Assembly (NCBI GenBank): GCA_035610365.1
Contig: CM069432.1
Coordinates: 279,843,482-279,907,481, forward strand
Length of the DNA stretch: 64,000 nucleotides
Direction: 5' to 3'
Source: Aquatica leii
Taxonomy: Eukaryota > Arthropoda > Insecta > Coleoptera > Lampyridae
Positions within the stretch are counted from its first letter, which is position 1, and each line of letters opens with the position of its first letter. The translations under genes and the position numbers were made by a program. The notes beneath the pieces are model-generated. The model was given only the letters and a program-made list of their open reading frames with translations. It did no database searches and was not told the DNA's origin. Shown one piece after another: positions 22,385 through 33,641 of this stretch.

Positions 22385-22722
22385 CTTTGTCTTCCACTGA
22401 GGCTGAATATATGGCCCTCAGTGCTGCTACCCAGGAGGCAATCTGGATAGAAGGTCTTCTAACCGAATTAACACTAAAACATAAGGAACCGCTCACAATA
22501 TTGTGCGATAACAAAGGTGCAATAGAAATCGGTAACAATTTAAAATTAAGTGCCAGAAGTAAACACATTGACATTAAACATCATTTTGTGAAAGAGTGCG
22601 TGGAGTCCGGAAAAATTAAATTGAGTCACTGTGACTCTAAAGAAATGACAGCTGTTATATTGACCAAGGGTCTTTCTTCTGAATTATATCGTAAACATTG
22701 TCAAGGTCTGGGTTTAATCTAG
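22384..22722 (+). pseudogene. Copia RNase H (right part)
   Basis: Continues the copia RNase H after the gypsy insertion: LSSTEAEYMALSAATQEAIW holds the catalytic Glu, LCDNKGAIEIGNN the next Asp, and RSKHIDIKHHFVKE the terminal block. TAG follows GLGLI, as in full-length copia polyproteins. The frame itself is intact over 113 codons. Confidence 0.93.
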
Positions 22723-22792
22723 ATATGTTTACAGTTTAGTGCATTTTAGAAAATATTGTTTAAGTTGTTTTGTCATTCAGGATTGTCAATTA

Positions 22793-22800
22793 AGGTAGGG
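22793..22800 (+). promoter_or_regulatory. Copia polypurine tract
   Basis: AGGTAGGG immediately before the 3' LTR. Confidence 0.65.
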
Positions 22801-22983
22801 TGTTGTTAAATAATTGTCAACCCTGTATATTGTACTGGTGGGTACGTGAGACACTACTTCATTAGTATGTAACAATATATTTACAGTTAGTTAGCATGTG
22901 TATCTGTGTATTGCCTCGTTTTACATCGATCATGTATTAAATCATCTTTAGTATTCTCTAGTTTGTGTATCCACGAATCAACA
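22801..22983 (+). repeat. Copia 3' LTR
   Basis: 183 bp, 181 identical to 13900-14082. Confidence 0.93.
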
Positions 22984-22988
22984 AAAAG
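22984..22988. repeat. Copia target duplication, right copy
   Basis: AAAAG, the partner of 13895-13899. Confidence 0.85.
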
Positions 22989-23758
22989 CGACCGTGTTCC
23001 AAGCCGAGGTATATGCAATCCTGACAGCATCTGTTCAACTAATAAAAGAGAACCTTTCTAAAAGGAGAATCTTTATAGTCACAGACAGCAAAGCAGCGAT
23101 TGTAGCATTGGAATCATATGTGGTGAACTCAGGGCTAGTACTTGAATGCACACAAATGCTAAACGCACTAGGTAAGTGTAATACAGTTACACTAGTGTGG
23201 GCACCTGGGCATGCGGGAATCGCGGATAACCAGGTTGCTGACGGCCTTGCCAGGGCGGCAAGCGCCAAACCACTCATAGGCCCTATACCGGCTTGTGGGA
23301 TTACATATAACACAGCCAAACAGGAGATTCAAGCAATTCTCACGAAAGAGCACTGCAGATACTGGTCGAAAGTCCCAGGACAGGATCATTCTAAGGTCTT
23401 TCTGGAAACCCCCGACGGGGGCTTAGCAACGTCAGTTAAGTAGAAGAGATGGTGACAGGCCACTGTCGTTTAAACAAACACCTGCATAAAATGGGACTGA
23501 CTGATAGCCCGTTATGCAGGGGTTGTGGTGAGGAGGAAGAAACTCCATACCACGTCATCTGCCACTGTGAAGCATTTACAAGGGCAAGGGAACGCCTACT
23601 TGGAAATGAAAAGATTACACAAGAGGAAGTAACGAAGATTCGCCCTACTGAAATTCTGGACTTTGTCAAAGATACAGGTATTCTAGAAGGGTAGAAAACA
23701 TCGAGGAGCACAATAGACCTACAGGTCGCGGTGCCGGAACCATATTGGACCACCCCTA
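22984..23758 (+). pseudogene. R1/I-type LINE: RNase H and C-terminal zinc domain (right part)
   Basis: Resumes the LINE cut at 13899. 22994-23443 (149 open codons) gives AEVYAILTAS (RNase H Glu), IVTDSKAAIVALES (Asp) and LVWAPGHAGIADNQVADGLAR (His and last Asp), all in order. A frame change near 23440 leads into 23449-23694, where GHCRLNKHLHKMG, CRGCGEEEETPYHVICHC form the C-terminal Cys/His block common in R1/I-type LINEs. The LINE ends at an (AATAAAAT)-like tail at 23759-23780. The presence of RNase H places it in the I/R1/LOA group. Confidence 0.88.
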
Positions 23759-23780
23759 GGTAAAATAATAAAATAATAAG
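23759..23780 (+). repeat. LINE 3' A/T-rich tail
   Basis: GTAAAATAATAAAATAATAAG-type tail following the LINE; it marks its probable 3' end. Confidence 0.6.
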
Positions 23781-24365
23781 CTCTCTACTAGGAGCAACTT
23801 TTCAAACGATCAAACTCAACAGGATAAAACCTGTCAAAGCTAACACATCCTTGTCTTGTTCTAACAGCAATACCACGACGGTGTTACAGACTTGTTTAGG
23901 GACGCCTTTGGACATTTGGTAGCTTTCAGAGCTGTTTTGAATAGTAGGTGTTAAAGATCATCTTTGAACCAGTCTTGTCAACCAATTTGTTCACGAATCT
24001 TAGTTGCGGGTATAGAATCATCTCCATGTTACGAGGGTTTTCCCACAACGTAAATTGTTAGAGACTAACTCAGTTTAGGTCGTAAGCTTCGTGGTGCTAA
24101 CCTATAAGAATGTTATAAATAATATTGTTAATGCTGTATCACACTGTATATATGAGTATATCGGTAGTAGAGACACAACGGCTCTCTAGTTAGTTAGTTT
24201 TTGAGTCAATCCATGTGCTCATGTACTTGTAAGTTTTCGTATAACAAAAAAACAGTTGTAATATAAACGTTTGTTGTGAATTAAGAACCACGTGCTAGAA
24301 AGATTAGTAAGTTTTTTCTTCTTTTGTCATTCGGTTTGTTGCGAGGTTTATTGTTGAGAAAATAC
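23781..24365. other. Unassigned; possibly LTR/leader of the following copia remnant
   Basis: 585 bases with no coding signal. Its position before a copia gag start suggests a leader or decayed LTR. I could not find a matching second LTR. Confidence 0.3.
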
Positions 24366-24980
24366 AATGGATTTTAAGACGCAAATAGAAAAACCTGAAG
24401 GTGCTAACAATTGGACGAAATGAAAGCGTCAGATAGAACTGCTCCTGGTTCACTAAGATGTGCATGAATTTATTACTGGTGTACGAAAGATACCTGAAGC
24501 CGAAGAAGGTAGACAGGAAGAGCTCCACAAAATTTAAAAAATTGGATGCTTTGGCACAATTAATAATTTCTGGTTCTTTGAACGATGCCAATTTGGAACT
24601 AACCGCCACATGTAGCAACTCATACGAAACCTGGCAGAAACTGTGCTGCGTATACGAGCAGACATCAGGTCAACGAATTGATAGGTTGATATAAGAGTTT
24701 TTTAAGATAACAAAAAATGATACTGACAACATAACGACACATGTAGGTCGACTGCAAAAGGTGTTCCATGAATTGAACGACGAACTTGACAGGCTTGTAA
24801 AAAGTAAACTGCCCGATCTCTTACTCTTGAGCAGAATAATGTCAACTTTACCCTTAGATGATTTTGAGTTCAAGAGTGTGTGCTAGTCGATTTCGGTTGC
24901 TGAGAGAACTGTTAATCTGTTATTGGAAAGGCTAAGGCTTATAGAAATGCGATTACCGTTAAAGCATAAAGACCCTGTTA
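24366..24980 (+). pseudogene. Second copia: gag remnant
   Basis: ATG 24366 starts MDFKTQIEKPEGANNW, a normal copia gag opening. TGA 24421 replaces the Trp of the WxxWK motif and more stops follow, but similarity runs through KLDALAQLIISGSL, NSYETWQKLCCVYEQ, then LQKVFHELNDEL and RIMSTLPLDDFEF to about 24980. The family uses this region as capsid. It differs from the first copia at 13900. The zinc knuckle follows only at 26160, after 1.1 kb of unrelated sequence. Confidence 0.8.
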
Positions 24981-26130
24981 CAAGCTTTAGGTCTTACGAA
25001 CCTTGCACGGCCAACTCACACAGTAGGAGATAGGGGAGGTTCAAGTGAATTATAATTAAGGGCGCCAGATCATTTAGAATTAACACTTCTGCCTCGATCA
25101 AGACAGACGGTCCAAACTTGTAACGAATTTTTAGGTTCGTAATCCTTGTTACTCTGTTGTTCGGGTAACCACTATTAAAAGAGGAAGGTATGTTACCATA
25201 AAAGAAAGATTAACAGGTATAAAAACTTTAATTTAGTAACGTAGAAGATCAACAGGAGTATATTTAATTTCTCAATTCATAAATTCCAAAACGATTAACA
25301 GGTATAATTAACAGGTATAAAAACTTTAATTTAGTAACGTAGAAGATTAACAGGAGTATATTTAATTTCTCAATTCATAAATGCCTGAAGTATCGGCAAC
25401 ACACAATACATAGGTTAATGGTATTGTGACAGTAAACGTAATTACGGTAATTAACATTAACCAAAGTTCCGTGAGTGACTTTTCTGACAGCGATAAAATA
25501 ATTAAATAAACTTAACCTGGAATAGATATTGAATAGCAAATCGTGTCACACAATAACTCACGAAGATAGGAAGCTACAAAATCGTTAATAATAATAAATT
25601 AAACGAGATATAAAAACCCGTTGTATCGAATGCTGTTATTTGCGATTACGAACAGGTGAGTGGTAACGCAATCGACTGGTGTATAAGAACAAACATCTCA
25701 AAGGTAAATGCTGGTCAAGACTTCGTTTTCGTTGTGGATAATATGCCTTCCAAAATCTTAAGCGTTCGGTAACGGTATTTATCAATAGTATTAATTCTTC
25801 ATTGTTCTTTTATTAAACGGCTATCAAATTAATAAAGAAATTACAAAGGAATCCTTATAAACCGGATACAAATATCTTACCCTGTGCCGAATAGATTACG
25901 ATAAATTCGTAATTAACTTATAATTTCGTACTCATCACAGTGGATGCACTTAGAGACTTTGGAATTAGGTCAAATTTTTCGACACAGACCGTTTCACGTA
26001 GTTGACAGCTTCAAAATGAATCCGCAACCTGTAAGTAACCAAAAAAATCGGCAGAGGGCGTCAAAACCAGAATCTAATTTCAATTCGATATACAGGGTAT
26101 TACGTTATGAAAATTTCGCACGTAACAACC
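24981..26130. other. Unassigned insert splitting the second copia gag
   Basis: Sequence between capsid and zinc knuckle of the copia remnant. It has a tandem duplication at 25209-25382 and no coding motif until about 26080. GGGCGCCA at 25050-25057 looks like a reversed tRNA-Lys primer site and hints at a decayed minus-strand LTR element here, but no LTR pair was seen. Confidence 0.4.
25209..25382 (+). repeat. Tandem duplication, period about 98
   Basis: A ~75-base segment (ATTAACAGGTATAAAAACTT...TTCATAAAT) occurs at 25209-25284 and again at 25307-25382 with one visible substitution (GATC/GATT). A partial third ATTAACAGGTAT lies at 25294. Confidence 0.85.
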
Positions 26131-26139
26131 CCGTAGCAT

Positions 26140-27288
26140 TTGTAGCTCCAAAAACTGAAGGCATGCTTTAAAATGTTTTAAATGTCATGAAATTGGCCAT
26201 TTTACAAAGAATTGTCCAAAACGAAACCAGAAGCCGAGCAAAAAAGAAAAAAAGAATAAGGTCTGCAGTGATGCCTTCGTTTGTACCTCCAATGTTGATG
26301 ACGAACCGGACGGTTGGCTTGCAGATTCTGGTGCTTCAGATTACATGACTAGGTTTAAAAAATATTTTTTAAGCTTCAAAGAGTTTGCAACACCAAGAGA
26401 AATACAAGTGGACAACAAAGAGGTGATACTGACATATGGTACTTTAAAAGTAATGGTCGAAAAAGAAAATAGTGAATGTAAAGAGAAGCACATGGAGGAT
26501 GTTTGGTTTGTGCCAGAAATATCAAAAATTAATTTTCGATAGGGACCGCAAGAAGAAAGGGTTTTGTCTTTGTAGCAGATCAGAATGGCTGTCGTGTAAC
26601 CAAAAATGGTATTACGAAAATCACAGGCGACAAAACAACCAATGGTCTGTATTTGCTAAAAATGAAAATGACTACCCCTGAAGAAGTATATTTAGCAAAA
26701 GAATGTGACTCGCTGCAGGTGTGGCATGAACGTTTAGGTCATCAGGGCAAACATCATGTCAAAAGTGTTTTAAAAAAGTATGGTATTAAAACACTGTCTG
26801 CGACTGAGGACTTTTGTGAGGGCTGTACGTTTGGAAAACAGAAGCGAGTACGTTTTCATGTGAGGAATCACCGTCCAACTACACCGGGTAAAATAATTCA
26901 CGCAGATGTGCGCGGGCTCGTGCAGAATGTGTCACTTGGAAAATCCAAGTATTTCCTGTGTCTAAAGGACGACTTCTCAAAATTCCGTACGGTATTTTTT
27001 CTACATCAGAAAAGTGAGGTGCATAATTGACTGAAAACTTTTCTAAACGAGTGTAGAACTGCAGGAATTATAATAAAATGTTTCTTAAGTGACGGAGGAA
27101 GCGAATTAGAAAATAAGGATGTTCGCGATCTTTTCAAGGAACATGGAATCACGTTTAGTGTCACGATGCCATACACTCCCGAACAAAACGGATGTGCGGA
27201 GCGAGAGAATCGAACACTGGTAGAAAGTGTTCGTTTGATGATCCACCCAAAAAATTTGGCAACAAATTTATGGACGGAGAAATTTTGA
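26140..27288 (+). pseudogene. Second copia: zinc knuckle, protease, integrase remnant
   Basis: KCFKCHEIGHFTKNCPKR (zinc knuckle) at 26170-26225, the protease site GWLADSGASDYMT at 26310-26350, then the pre-integrase block LQVWHERLGHQGKHH with CEGCTFGKQ at 26715-26845. The integrase catalytic residues lie in HADVRG, LSDGGSELEN and TPEQNGCAERENRTL (26900-27225). Frames change near 26540 and a stop sits at 27028. Similarity ends abruptly in LWTEKF at about 27288, where a piggyBac-like repeat begins. RT and RNase H are absent. Confidence 0.85.
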
Positions 27289-30060
27289 AGAACAAATCTT
27301 ATACAGGGTACAAACATCATACTAAAACACTTAACATAACATTCTGTTTTAACCTCTAAAAGAATAGTGTAGTCAATCATATCACCCCGTTTTAATCATC
27401 AACTGAAAATAAAATTTAAAGTTGAGATTCTTTCATCTTTAACTTCACAATTACCGATGGCCGATCTGAGAAAAACGTTTTGTTCCATAGAACTTCCTAA
27501 GCTTTTGTAAGATGTTTCAGGTCCTGCTGACGGTCTGTTAAGGAACAATGTAAATGTCAAAGGGATTTTGGAGCACCATCCTCTTACTGTATCCCTTTCT
27601 TGCGGTATTACATCTTCTAATGATACAGAATTTGAGTATTCAAAAATATTAGAAATTAAGAGAACTTTGTTTTAGAAAGCACAAAGAATCAATCTGCGAA
27701 CGTGATTTTAGAACTGTGGTTTAGTCGATAAATTGTTTAACTCACTAATTGTAAAGTTGAAGAAAAGGTTTTTGACGATGAGATGGTCGTGAGTCAGATT
27801 GTATCTAATTTCGGATGAGTCTAGAGAACAATTCTAACAGTTCGCGACTAAAGATTAGTCGTTGGTGCCCCTAAATGATTACTACATACAATAATGTAAT
27901 CACCTAGCTAAGCCATTCTTAATTAACAGTACATACATTAAAATTACCTTACAATTACTGGTTATACGGTTTTGATCTCACCGAATATCGTGTAAATTAC
28001 GAATAAATTTAAAATTGTGTAAATCAATTAAAATTATCGCAGATCTGGAAATACGGAACCCTATAACGACATAATGGCGTAAAGAAATCACTAAATGTGA
28101 GAAAAGAAGTACTGTTAATTATCAAAAATTCTCACCGGACCGTATGACGTTAAATGTGCGAGCGAGATTAAGCAATTCGAGTTTTTTAATTACCCTTATT
28201 AAAACAACATAAACGCTAGATACTTTCCAATTTCCTCAAATAAGCAAGCAGTACGATAATAACCTAACTAGTAATAATTAATTTACAACTGTAAGTGACA
28301 TCAACTAAGAATTTTAATTTGCATGATATTACACGATACTCGAAAATTTAACTGGGATAAAGTCGGAACGTTCCCACGTAGTCGGTGACCTCGTAGCACG
28401 ATTAGAAATTAGCACTTTGAGTGTTTATGCACCGTACCAAACTTCAATTGTTTACAGCAAACTCCTTTGATGTCAGCATCCTTTTTGGTTAAGGATTACA
28501 CCGTTTCTACTGTTAGTTATGAGATGAGTAATTAACAATCTCAATTGCAAAACTCCGTAATTAGAGAAGTCAACCTCCAAACAAGCAACCCAAAAATATT
28601 CTTCCGTCGCCCCCTTACAAGTCTAGATACGATGCATCAAGTTGTGTGCTAGACCCTCTTATAAACACCACATTCAAGCAACAAATCGCGTTTCCAAGCC
28701 TCTAGAAATCAAGCATAGGCTGTATTATGGCTAAAAGCTTTACTAAACACTAAGAAATTTATCCTCACACGATTACGATTGCAAAGTTTTTTTTATATCG
28801 TTACAATCGTCTAATTACCTTTTTTGAAGATTTAAAAATTAGTTCAAATAACCGTTGATTAGCTCTTAATAGATTTCTTTCTCAAAAGCGGCGGCGTTTT
28901 GTTTTGTAAGTCAGTCTAAAAGGGCCGAATCGTATCATCAGTTTATAAAAGAATAATTGGAGTTAGGTCATACGAAATCGATCAATAAAACATAAAGGTA
29001 CACTATTTCTCATCAAATCGTGTACAAACCTGAGAGTACTACCTCTAAAATTCGGGTGTTTGCTGCGTACGTAAAACAAATTGATGATGCTTCTTTTGGC
29101 AAGTTTTGTTTCGCAATTTAGTTTGGCAAATATTGTGTGCACCTTTAGGTTGCGCAGACTTGCCTTTAGTGCAGATATTTCTAAAATGTAAGACAAGTTG
29201 TTTTTCATCCTGATGATAATGAATGCTTTTAAGAAGTTGTTTGGAAAAATGATCAAAAAAATGAGCCTAAGAGGCAAATAACATTTTGCAATATTTGTAT
29301 TGACTAAAGCAAAGGTTTTTGTGATGCTTTTGTGTATTTTTTGTAGTTTTTAGTTTTTGATTTTTTTTGTCTTTCATATGTAAGTATGAGAGTAATGACT
29401 AGTTCGACATTGATTCCGATGATTCTATCAACGATTCTGGTTTTAGCTCTGACTCCTCAGCTCTATTATGTCGATTTGAGTCATCTTATGAAGAGGACAA
29501 CAAAGAAGCCCCATATACTGAAGACGTTCTTTAAGATTTGGCAATGGAAGATGCTCGGACTTTTCGGTAAATGAAAAAAATGACGAAATAACAACTTTCA
29601 CTGATTGGACCGAATATATTAACGCCACAAGAAATTTTAGTTAAGGAACCTAGTGGTCTCCAACAAAATTTACCTCTCCAAATTACTCCGCTTGAAATAT
29701 TTTTTATTTTGTCGATAATGAAGTCATAAACCTTATTGTCGCCAAAACCAAAAGATTCGTGGATCAAACCAAAGCAAAAACAAACATCCTTCCAAGTAAA
29801 TTTGTTTTTGTTTTATCCTAAGGTAGATTTTGTAATAGACGAAACTTTAGTACCATAAAAACGGAGCTTAATCTTTAAGCAATATATACTAAACAAAGCT
29901 TACAAATCTGTTCAATCGATGATTACATATGGCCACTTAAAATATAAGCAGGAAAGTCAACGTCAAAGTAACCCAAAGTCAGACTAGTAGTAAATCAGTG
30001 ATACTCCGTTAAGCTTCTTTATCAAGGAAAAGCTATATATACATTCAACGCTCAAAACAA
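27289..30060 (+). pseudogene. piggyBac-like element remnant, copy 1
   Basis: Assigned through 29390-29790: an acidic stretch (DSDDSINDSGFSSDSS), then KEPSGLQQNLPLQITPLEIFF and, after a frame change, FVDNEVINLIVAKTKRF. This order matches the N-terminal part of piggyBac-type DDE transposases. Catalytic regions are not recognisable downstream. Blocks at 27289-27320, 27728-27804 and 29578-30055 recur in the same order at 33642-34303 without the 1.77 kb between 27805 and 29577. That middle part has no motif apart from the acidic N-terminal region, and may hold further insertions. Confidence 0.6.
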
Positions 30061-30767
30061 ATCGCATTTAGCGTAAATTGAGACCGCAGAAACAAAAATC
30101 TGCATGCGTTAATTGTGATAATAGCTACGCCGCACGTAGTTCACGTTTGACCAATGTACAAAGTACTGACAAGTAGAAGAAAAACGAGTACTTACGGTCG
30201 CCCAAGCCATGCGAATAACAATCGGCACGCTCCAACCATCCCCTACACAATCGCTAAAAAATGAAGTAAAAGTAGGCATAAGATCGTATCACAATTAAAT
30301 TGATTATCGACAAACAATTAATCGTATTTAAGTGCGTCATGCATCTAAGTGGTTTGTTACTATACTTAATACAGAGGTACTTCCAAGGTTATTCGAACAT
30401 CACACGAGGTACAAGTAGGACTAATTCCCCCAGATTGTCTCGGAAGTGGCTTAATTAACCAAAAGCTTCTTTTAGTAACTGCTACTAATTATAACGTCCA
30501 GCGAAAGGTAATAGATTAATCACGAATCCTTCCAAATTACCCCAACACGTGGCGGTATAGTAAATCGCTATGACAATTGCGTGAAAATCAATGTACATCG
30601 CAAAACTATAAGTCCATGCTCACCCCAGAAAGGCTTTCACAAAAGCAGTAATAATAAAACACCTATTTATAACACATATGCTTGTGAAACTTTAGAAGTG
30701 AAAACTTCGCTGGGCGCTTACGTTAGAACCATATATGTGACCACAGTCAAATTAACTTAGAGGAGCG
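30061..30767. other. No recognisable gene
   Basis: 700 bases between the piggyBac-like copy and a gypsy RT fragment. No supported frame. Confidence 0.4.
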
Positions 30768-30938
30768 AGGTACATCAACACTCTGGATTTGAAGGATGGA
30801 TACTGGCAGATACTCCTTGAGCCTGAAAGTAGACCAGTAACCGCATTCACCGTGCCTCGAAGAGGACTGTTCCAATTCCGAGTCATGCCATTTGGATTAC
30901 ATTCAGCACCGGTCACGTTCCAGAGGCTGTTAGACTGA
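30768..30938 (+). pseudogene. Ty3/gypsy RT fragment, plus strand
   Basis: 57 codons reading NTLDLKDGYWQILLEP, TAFTVPRRGLFQFRVMPFGL and SAPVTFQRLL, the RT palm block with the first catalytic Asp. It ends in TGA at the junction with a minus-strand gypsy gag-protease. RT of this kind goes with SAP-type Gag elements, so both pieces may derive from one family or even one copy after inversion. Confidence 0.85.
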
Positions 30939-30939
30939 A

Positions 30940-31490
30940 GATCTAAAGGTCCTCGGTGTTTAGCATTAGCGTGCCGTCGCGAGTTCGAAGTATAGCTTGG
31001 TAACGGTACAGGAAATCCTACCCTAGTAGGATGCTCGACGTAAGATGCTCCAATGCTTGACACTCCAACTCTAGGGTTTGTGATCCAATTGTAATGGAAA
31101 ACGTATAATTACCTTTGGTTTTAGTTACATTTCCGTTGGCAAATTGGACTAACGAAGGTTTATTATGCGTTGGTTTTACACCATGTATCAGCAGGGCTTG
31201 AACGCATGCGCTAATGTAACTCCGGGAGGCGCCGGTATCGTACAGGGCATGGAATATGTGGCCGTACACGGTAATTGGGACAAATAACCGTGATTCTACT
31301 GTAGCTACGGCTGGCGTTGGGGTTGGCTGGTTTGAATAGAACATTTTTACCTTTTGTAACCAGGAGGTCCATTCGGGATAACTGGTGAAGCCGTGGCTGG
31401 CATTATTGACTAGTTGGGGTTTTTCTATGCTAGTCGGCCGGATCCGTTTCCCACCCGTGGGCATGGACACGGCTTCTAATACTGCGAGGT
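30940..31490 (-). pseudogene. Ty3/gypsy protease region, minus strand
   Basis: The open frame 31018-31470 (150 codons) contains HALYDTGASRSYIS, the retropepsin active site, and ends with SSILLG. After a stop, similarity continues (DFLYRYQAILRTRDGTL) to about 30940, where the orientation of the coding sequence flips. It follows the SAP-type gag at 31491-32238 on the same strand. Confidence 0.8.
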
Positions 31491-32238
31491 TGTTAAAATC
31501 TTTCCTCTAATGTATATCTTATACGACCTATAGAGGTTTTCGAATATCCTTTCGAGTTGTTCCTCCTGAGCCATTTGTTCGTGGCGTCTCATGATCGTCC
31601 TTAGGCTGTTGATGTAGTCGCTGGTTTTCTCGGCTTTTTTTGCACACGATTCCGTATTGCTTTTCCATTTGATACTGGTGTCGAGGACCTACGAAATTAA
31701 GTTTAAACTGATAAACAAAATCTTCCCATCTCGTCCACTGATCTTTATTGTTTCGGTACCGGAGGAGTACTTCTTCTTTAAATAATTTGGGTAGCGCTTG
31801 CAGGAGAGTAGTTCTAGGGATTTCGTAGCATGCTTTAAGTTCTTCGATGCGTTCTATAAAGGAAATAGGGTCTGTTCGACCATCAAATTTTATACCTTAT
31901 TTTCTAACGCAATCGCAGAGTTGGGCGGTTAAAATTCCTCTGGCAGTCGTAATTGTTAACGGATTTGGTGACGATGGTCTGGATGCTTCTGGATTTCTTG
32001 GATACGATAGCGTACTGCTGGTGCCTTCTCCTGTGCGTAGAAAATTAATCAAGCGGGTTTTTAATTCGTTGACATTTCCGCTTGCGTCTAATCTGTATGT
32101 TCGAATTTTACCGATTAATTCTTCTTTTTTCATGTTGCAGATCCTGTTAACCCAGACGTCGGCCTCGGGGATTTCTTCTGGCATGATGTCGGTGGGTTCA
32201 GACATTGTGGATTTTCGGTACAGGATGCTTGAGGCCAA
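31491..32238 (-). pseudogene. Ty3/gypsy Gag with SAP-like N-terminal motif
   Basis: The open frame 31897-32238 gives an acidic start (MSEPTDIMPEEIPEADVW; the likely start is ATG 32205). MKKEELIGKIRTYRLD and VNELKTRLINFLR follow, a SAP-type DNA-binding helix pair found in some insect gypsy Gags. After a frame break at 31897 the capsid continues (DGRTDPISFIERIEEL, LLRYRNNKDQWTRWEDF, then FNNLAVLEA near 31480). Capsid is the particle shell. No zinc knuckle was seen. Confidence 0.75.
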
Positions 32239-32310
32239 CCAAAATGTCTAAAAATGGGATTCATTATTTACATACAGGTACTGCAGATCAGGTACTGGGG
32301 GTTCCGGAAT

Positions 32311-32327
32311 CCCTGCTCGGGCGCCAA
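32311..32327 (-). promoter_or_regulatory. Primer binding site, tRNA-Lys type
   Basis: On the minus strand TGGCGCCCGAGCAGGGA follows the LTR end GGTTACA by one base. TGGCGCCCGA is the classic tRNA-Lys type site. Confidence 0.7.
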
Positions 32328-32328
32328 A

Positions 32329-33046
32329 TGTAACCGGTCCTGTGTTGCGATTTTGATTTTGTTCACAACACCCTAAGTAGCTAAGTGGAGAAATTACTAA
32401 TAACACAATTAAGATGTATAATAAAATAATTATGTATCTTTAGATTTTATTACATACAGTAAGTAAAAAATTAAACTCCAAATTAAAATAAATATAATAA
32501 CATAAATAACACTGCAACAAAATAACAATTAAAAAAAAAAAGAAACTGAAATTAATTCTGCACGGCTCGGTAGATCCGGCGTCGTATTCGACTCGGCCTC
32601 AACGTTGCTTAAGCTACAACACAAATTAAAAAATACGGTTTTTGTACCAGTGTTTTACGGTATTAAATTAACGCAAATCCCCTTGCCAGCGGTGCCTTTT
32701 TTTGCGTTTGTCTGGATAAATTGAACAGGTAATGCCGGGGAAATTTGACAGGTTAGTTTTTATACAATCTCGTCGAATTGTTCGAACGTTGACCTCAGGT
32801 GCGTTTTAAATGCAATGTAATTACTGTACGTAAGAAAAAACGATTTCGGGAATTTACAGGTCGATGCGGCGGATTATTATGGACCAAATTTTATTGAATT
32901 TACGTACGTACGACTCGGTAACAAAACGAGTTTCTATTGTATTTTTTTATGTCACAGGTATGAGTTACATAAAATTAGTGTCGTACAACTCGAGAGATAA
33001 ATAAAATCACTACTCATCCGGGTCGACCAAGGTGCAGTATGTAACA
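32329..33046 (-). repeat. Probable gypsy 5' LTR
   Basis: On the minus strand it runs from TGTTACATAC to GGTTACA, 718 bp, placed directly before the primer site. No second LTR was found, so the outer boundary rests on the TGT...ACA ends alone. Confidence 0.55.
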
Positions 33047-33641
33047 CTCCAGTACTAGGGAATAACCATTCAGTCATCTACGGCGAACACTAAGGTACTC
33101 TACGAACAGACAACTTCAGGTGTTCAACAATTACTAACAAAGATAACCAAATACAATACTCCAAAACACAACAATTACTGAATATACGTACGGATTAATA
33201 TAATTGCGTGAAAATGATTCGCTGTTTGTTGAGACAGGTGAAACGCAGGTCTCGATTGTTGTAATAGTAGATCGGGATTTAATCAGATCTAACGAAGGTT
33301 CCAGGTACAGGCTGTGGTTGTTAATTAAATTATTAGTAAACTCACTGTTAATTTTCAGGTTCGGAGATTGTCTTCGGCAGGTTCTAGGTATCTTCAGAGA
33401 TGGCTTCGGACACAGAAGAAAAGATCCCATCCTAGACGGGACAGCCGCTTTTATATCATTTTTCCTTCCTGTTGGACCGTGTTTAGAGCGGGGATTGTCA
33501 CAGCGCTGGTGGGATATACAAGGATGGGGGTAAAGTACATGCACCATTTAAAATTTGTTTTCGATTTTTCCAAAATGGTGGACCTCATGTTCGTTTCGTT
33601 ACAATCTTATTCCTACCCATGTGACACAAAGTGGGCGTTCC
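33047..33641. other. No recognisable gene
   Basis: Overlapping open frames of 103-137 codons exist on both strands (33134-33679) with no motif; I treat them as chance. Confidence 0.4.

Larger units (their letters stand above)
13900..22983 (+). mobile_element. Ty1/copia retrotransposon carrying a nested gypsy element
   Basis: Bounded by 183-bp LTRs and a 5-bp AAAAG duplication. Without the gypsy insertion it is about 4.46 kb, a normal copia size. A primer site follows the left LTR and a purine-rich tract precedes the right LTR. The gag-pol frame is broken by at least three one-base losses and one RT deletion, so this copy cannot move by itself. It lies inside the RNase H of an R1/I-like LINE. 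Confidence 0.93.

Noticed and set aside
25050..25057. GGGCGCCA as a reversed tRNA-Lys primer site of a hidden LTR element
   Set aside because: Eight bases alone are weak evidence and no LTR pair or TG...CA end was found next to it.
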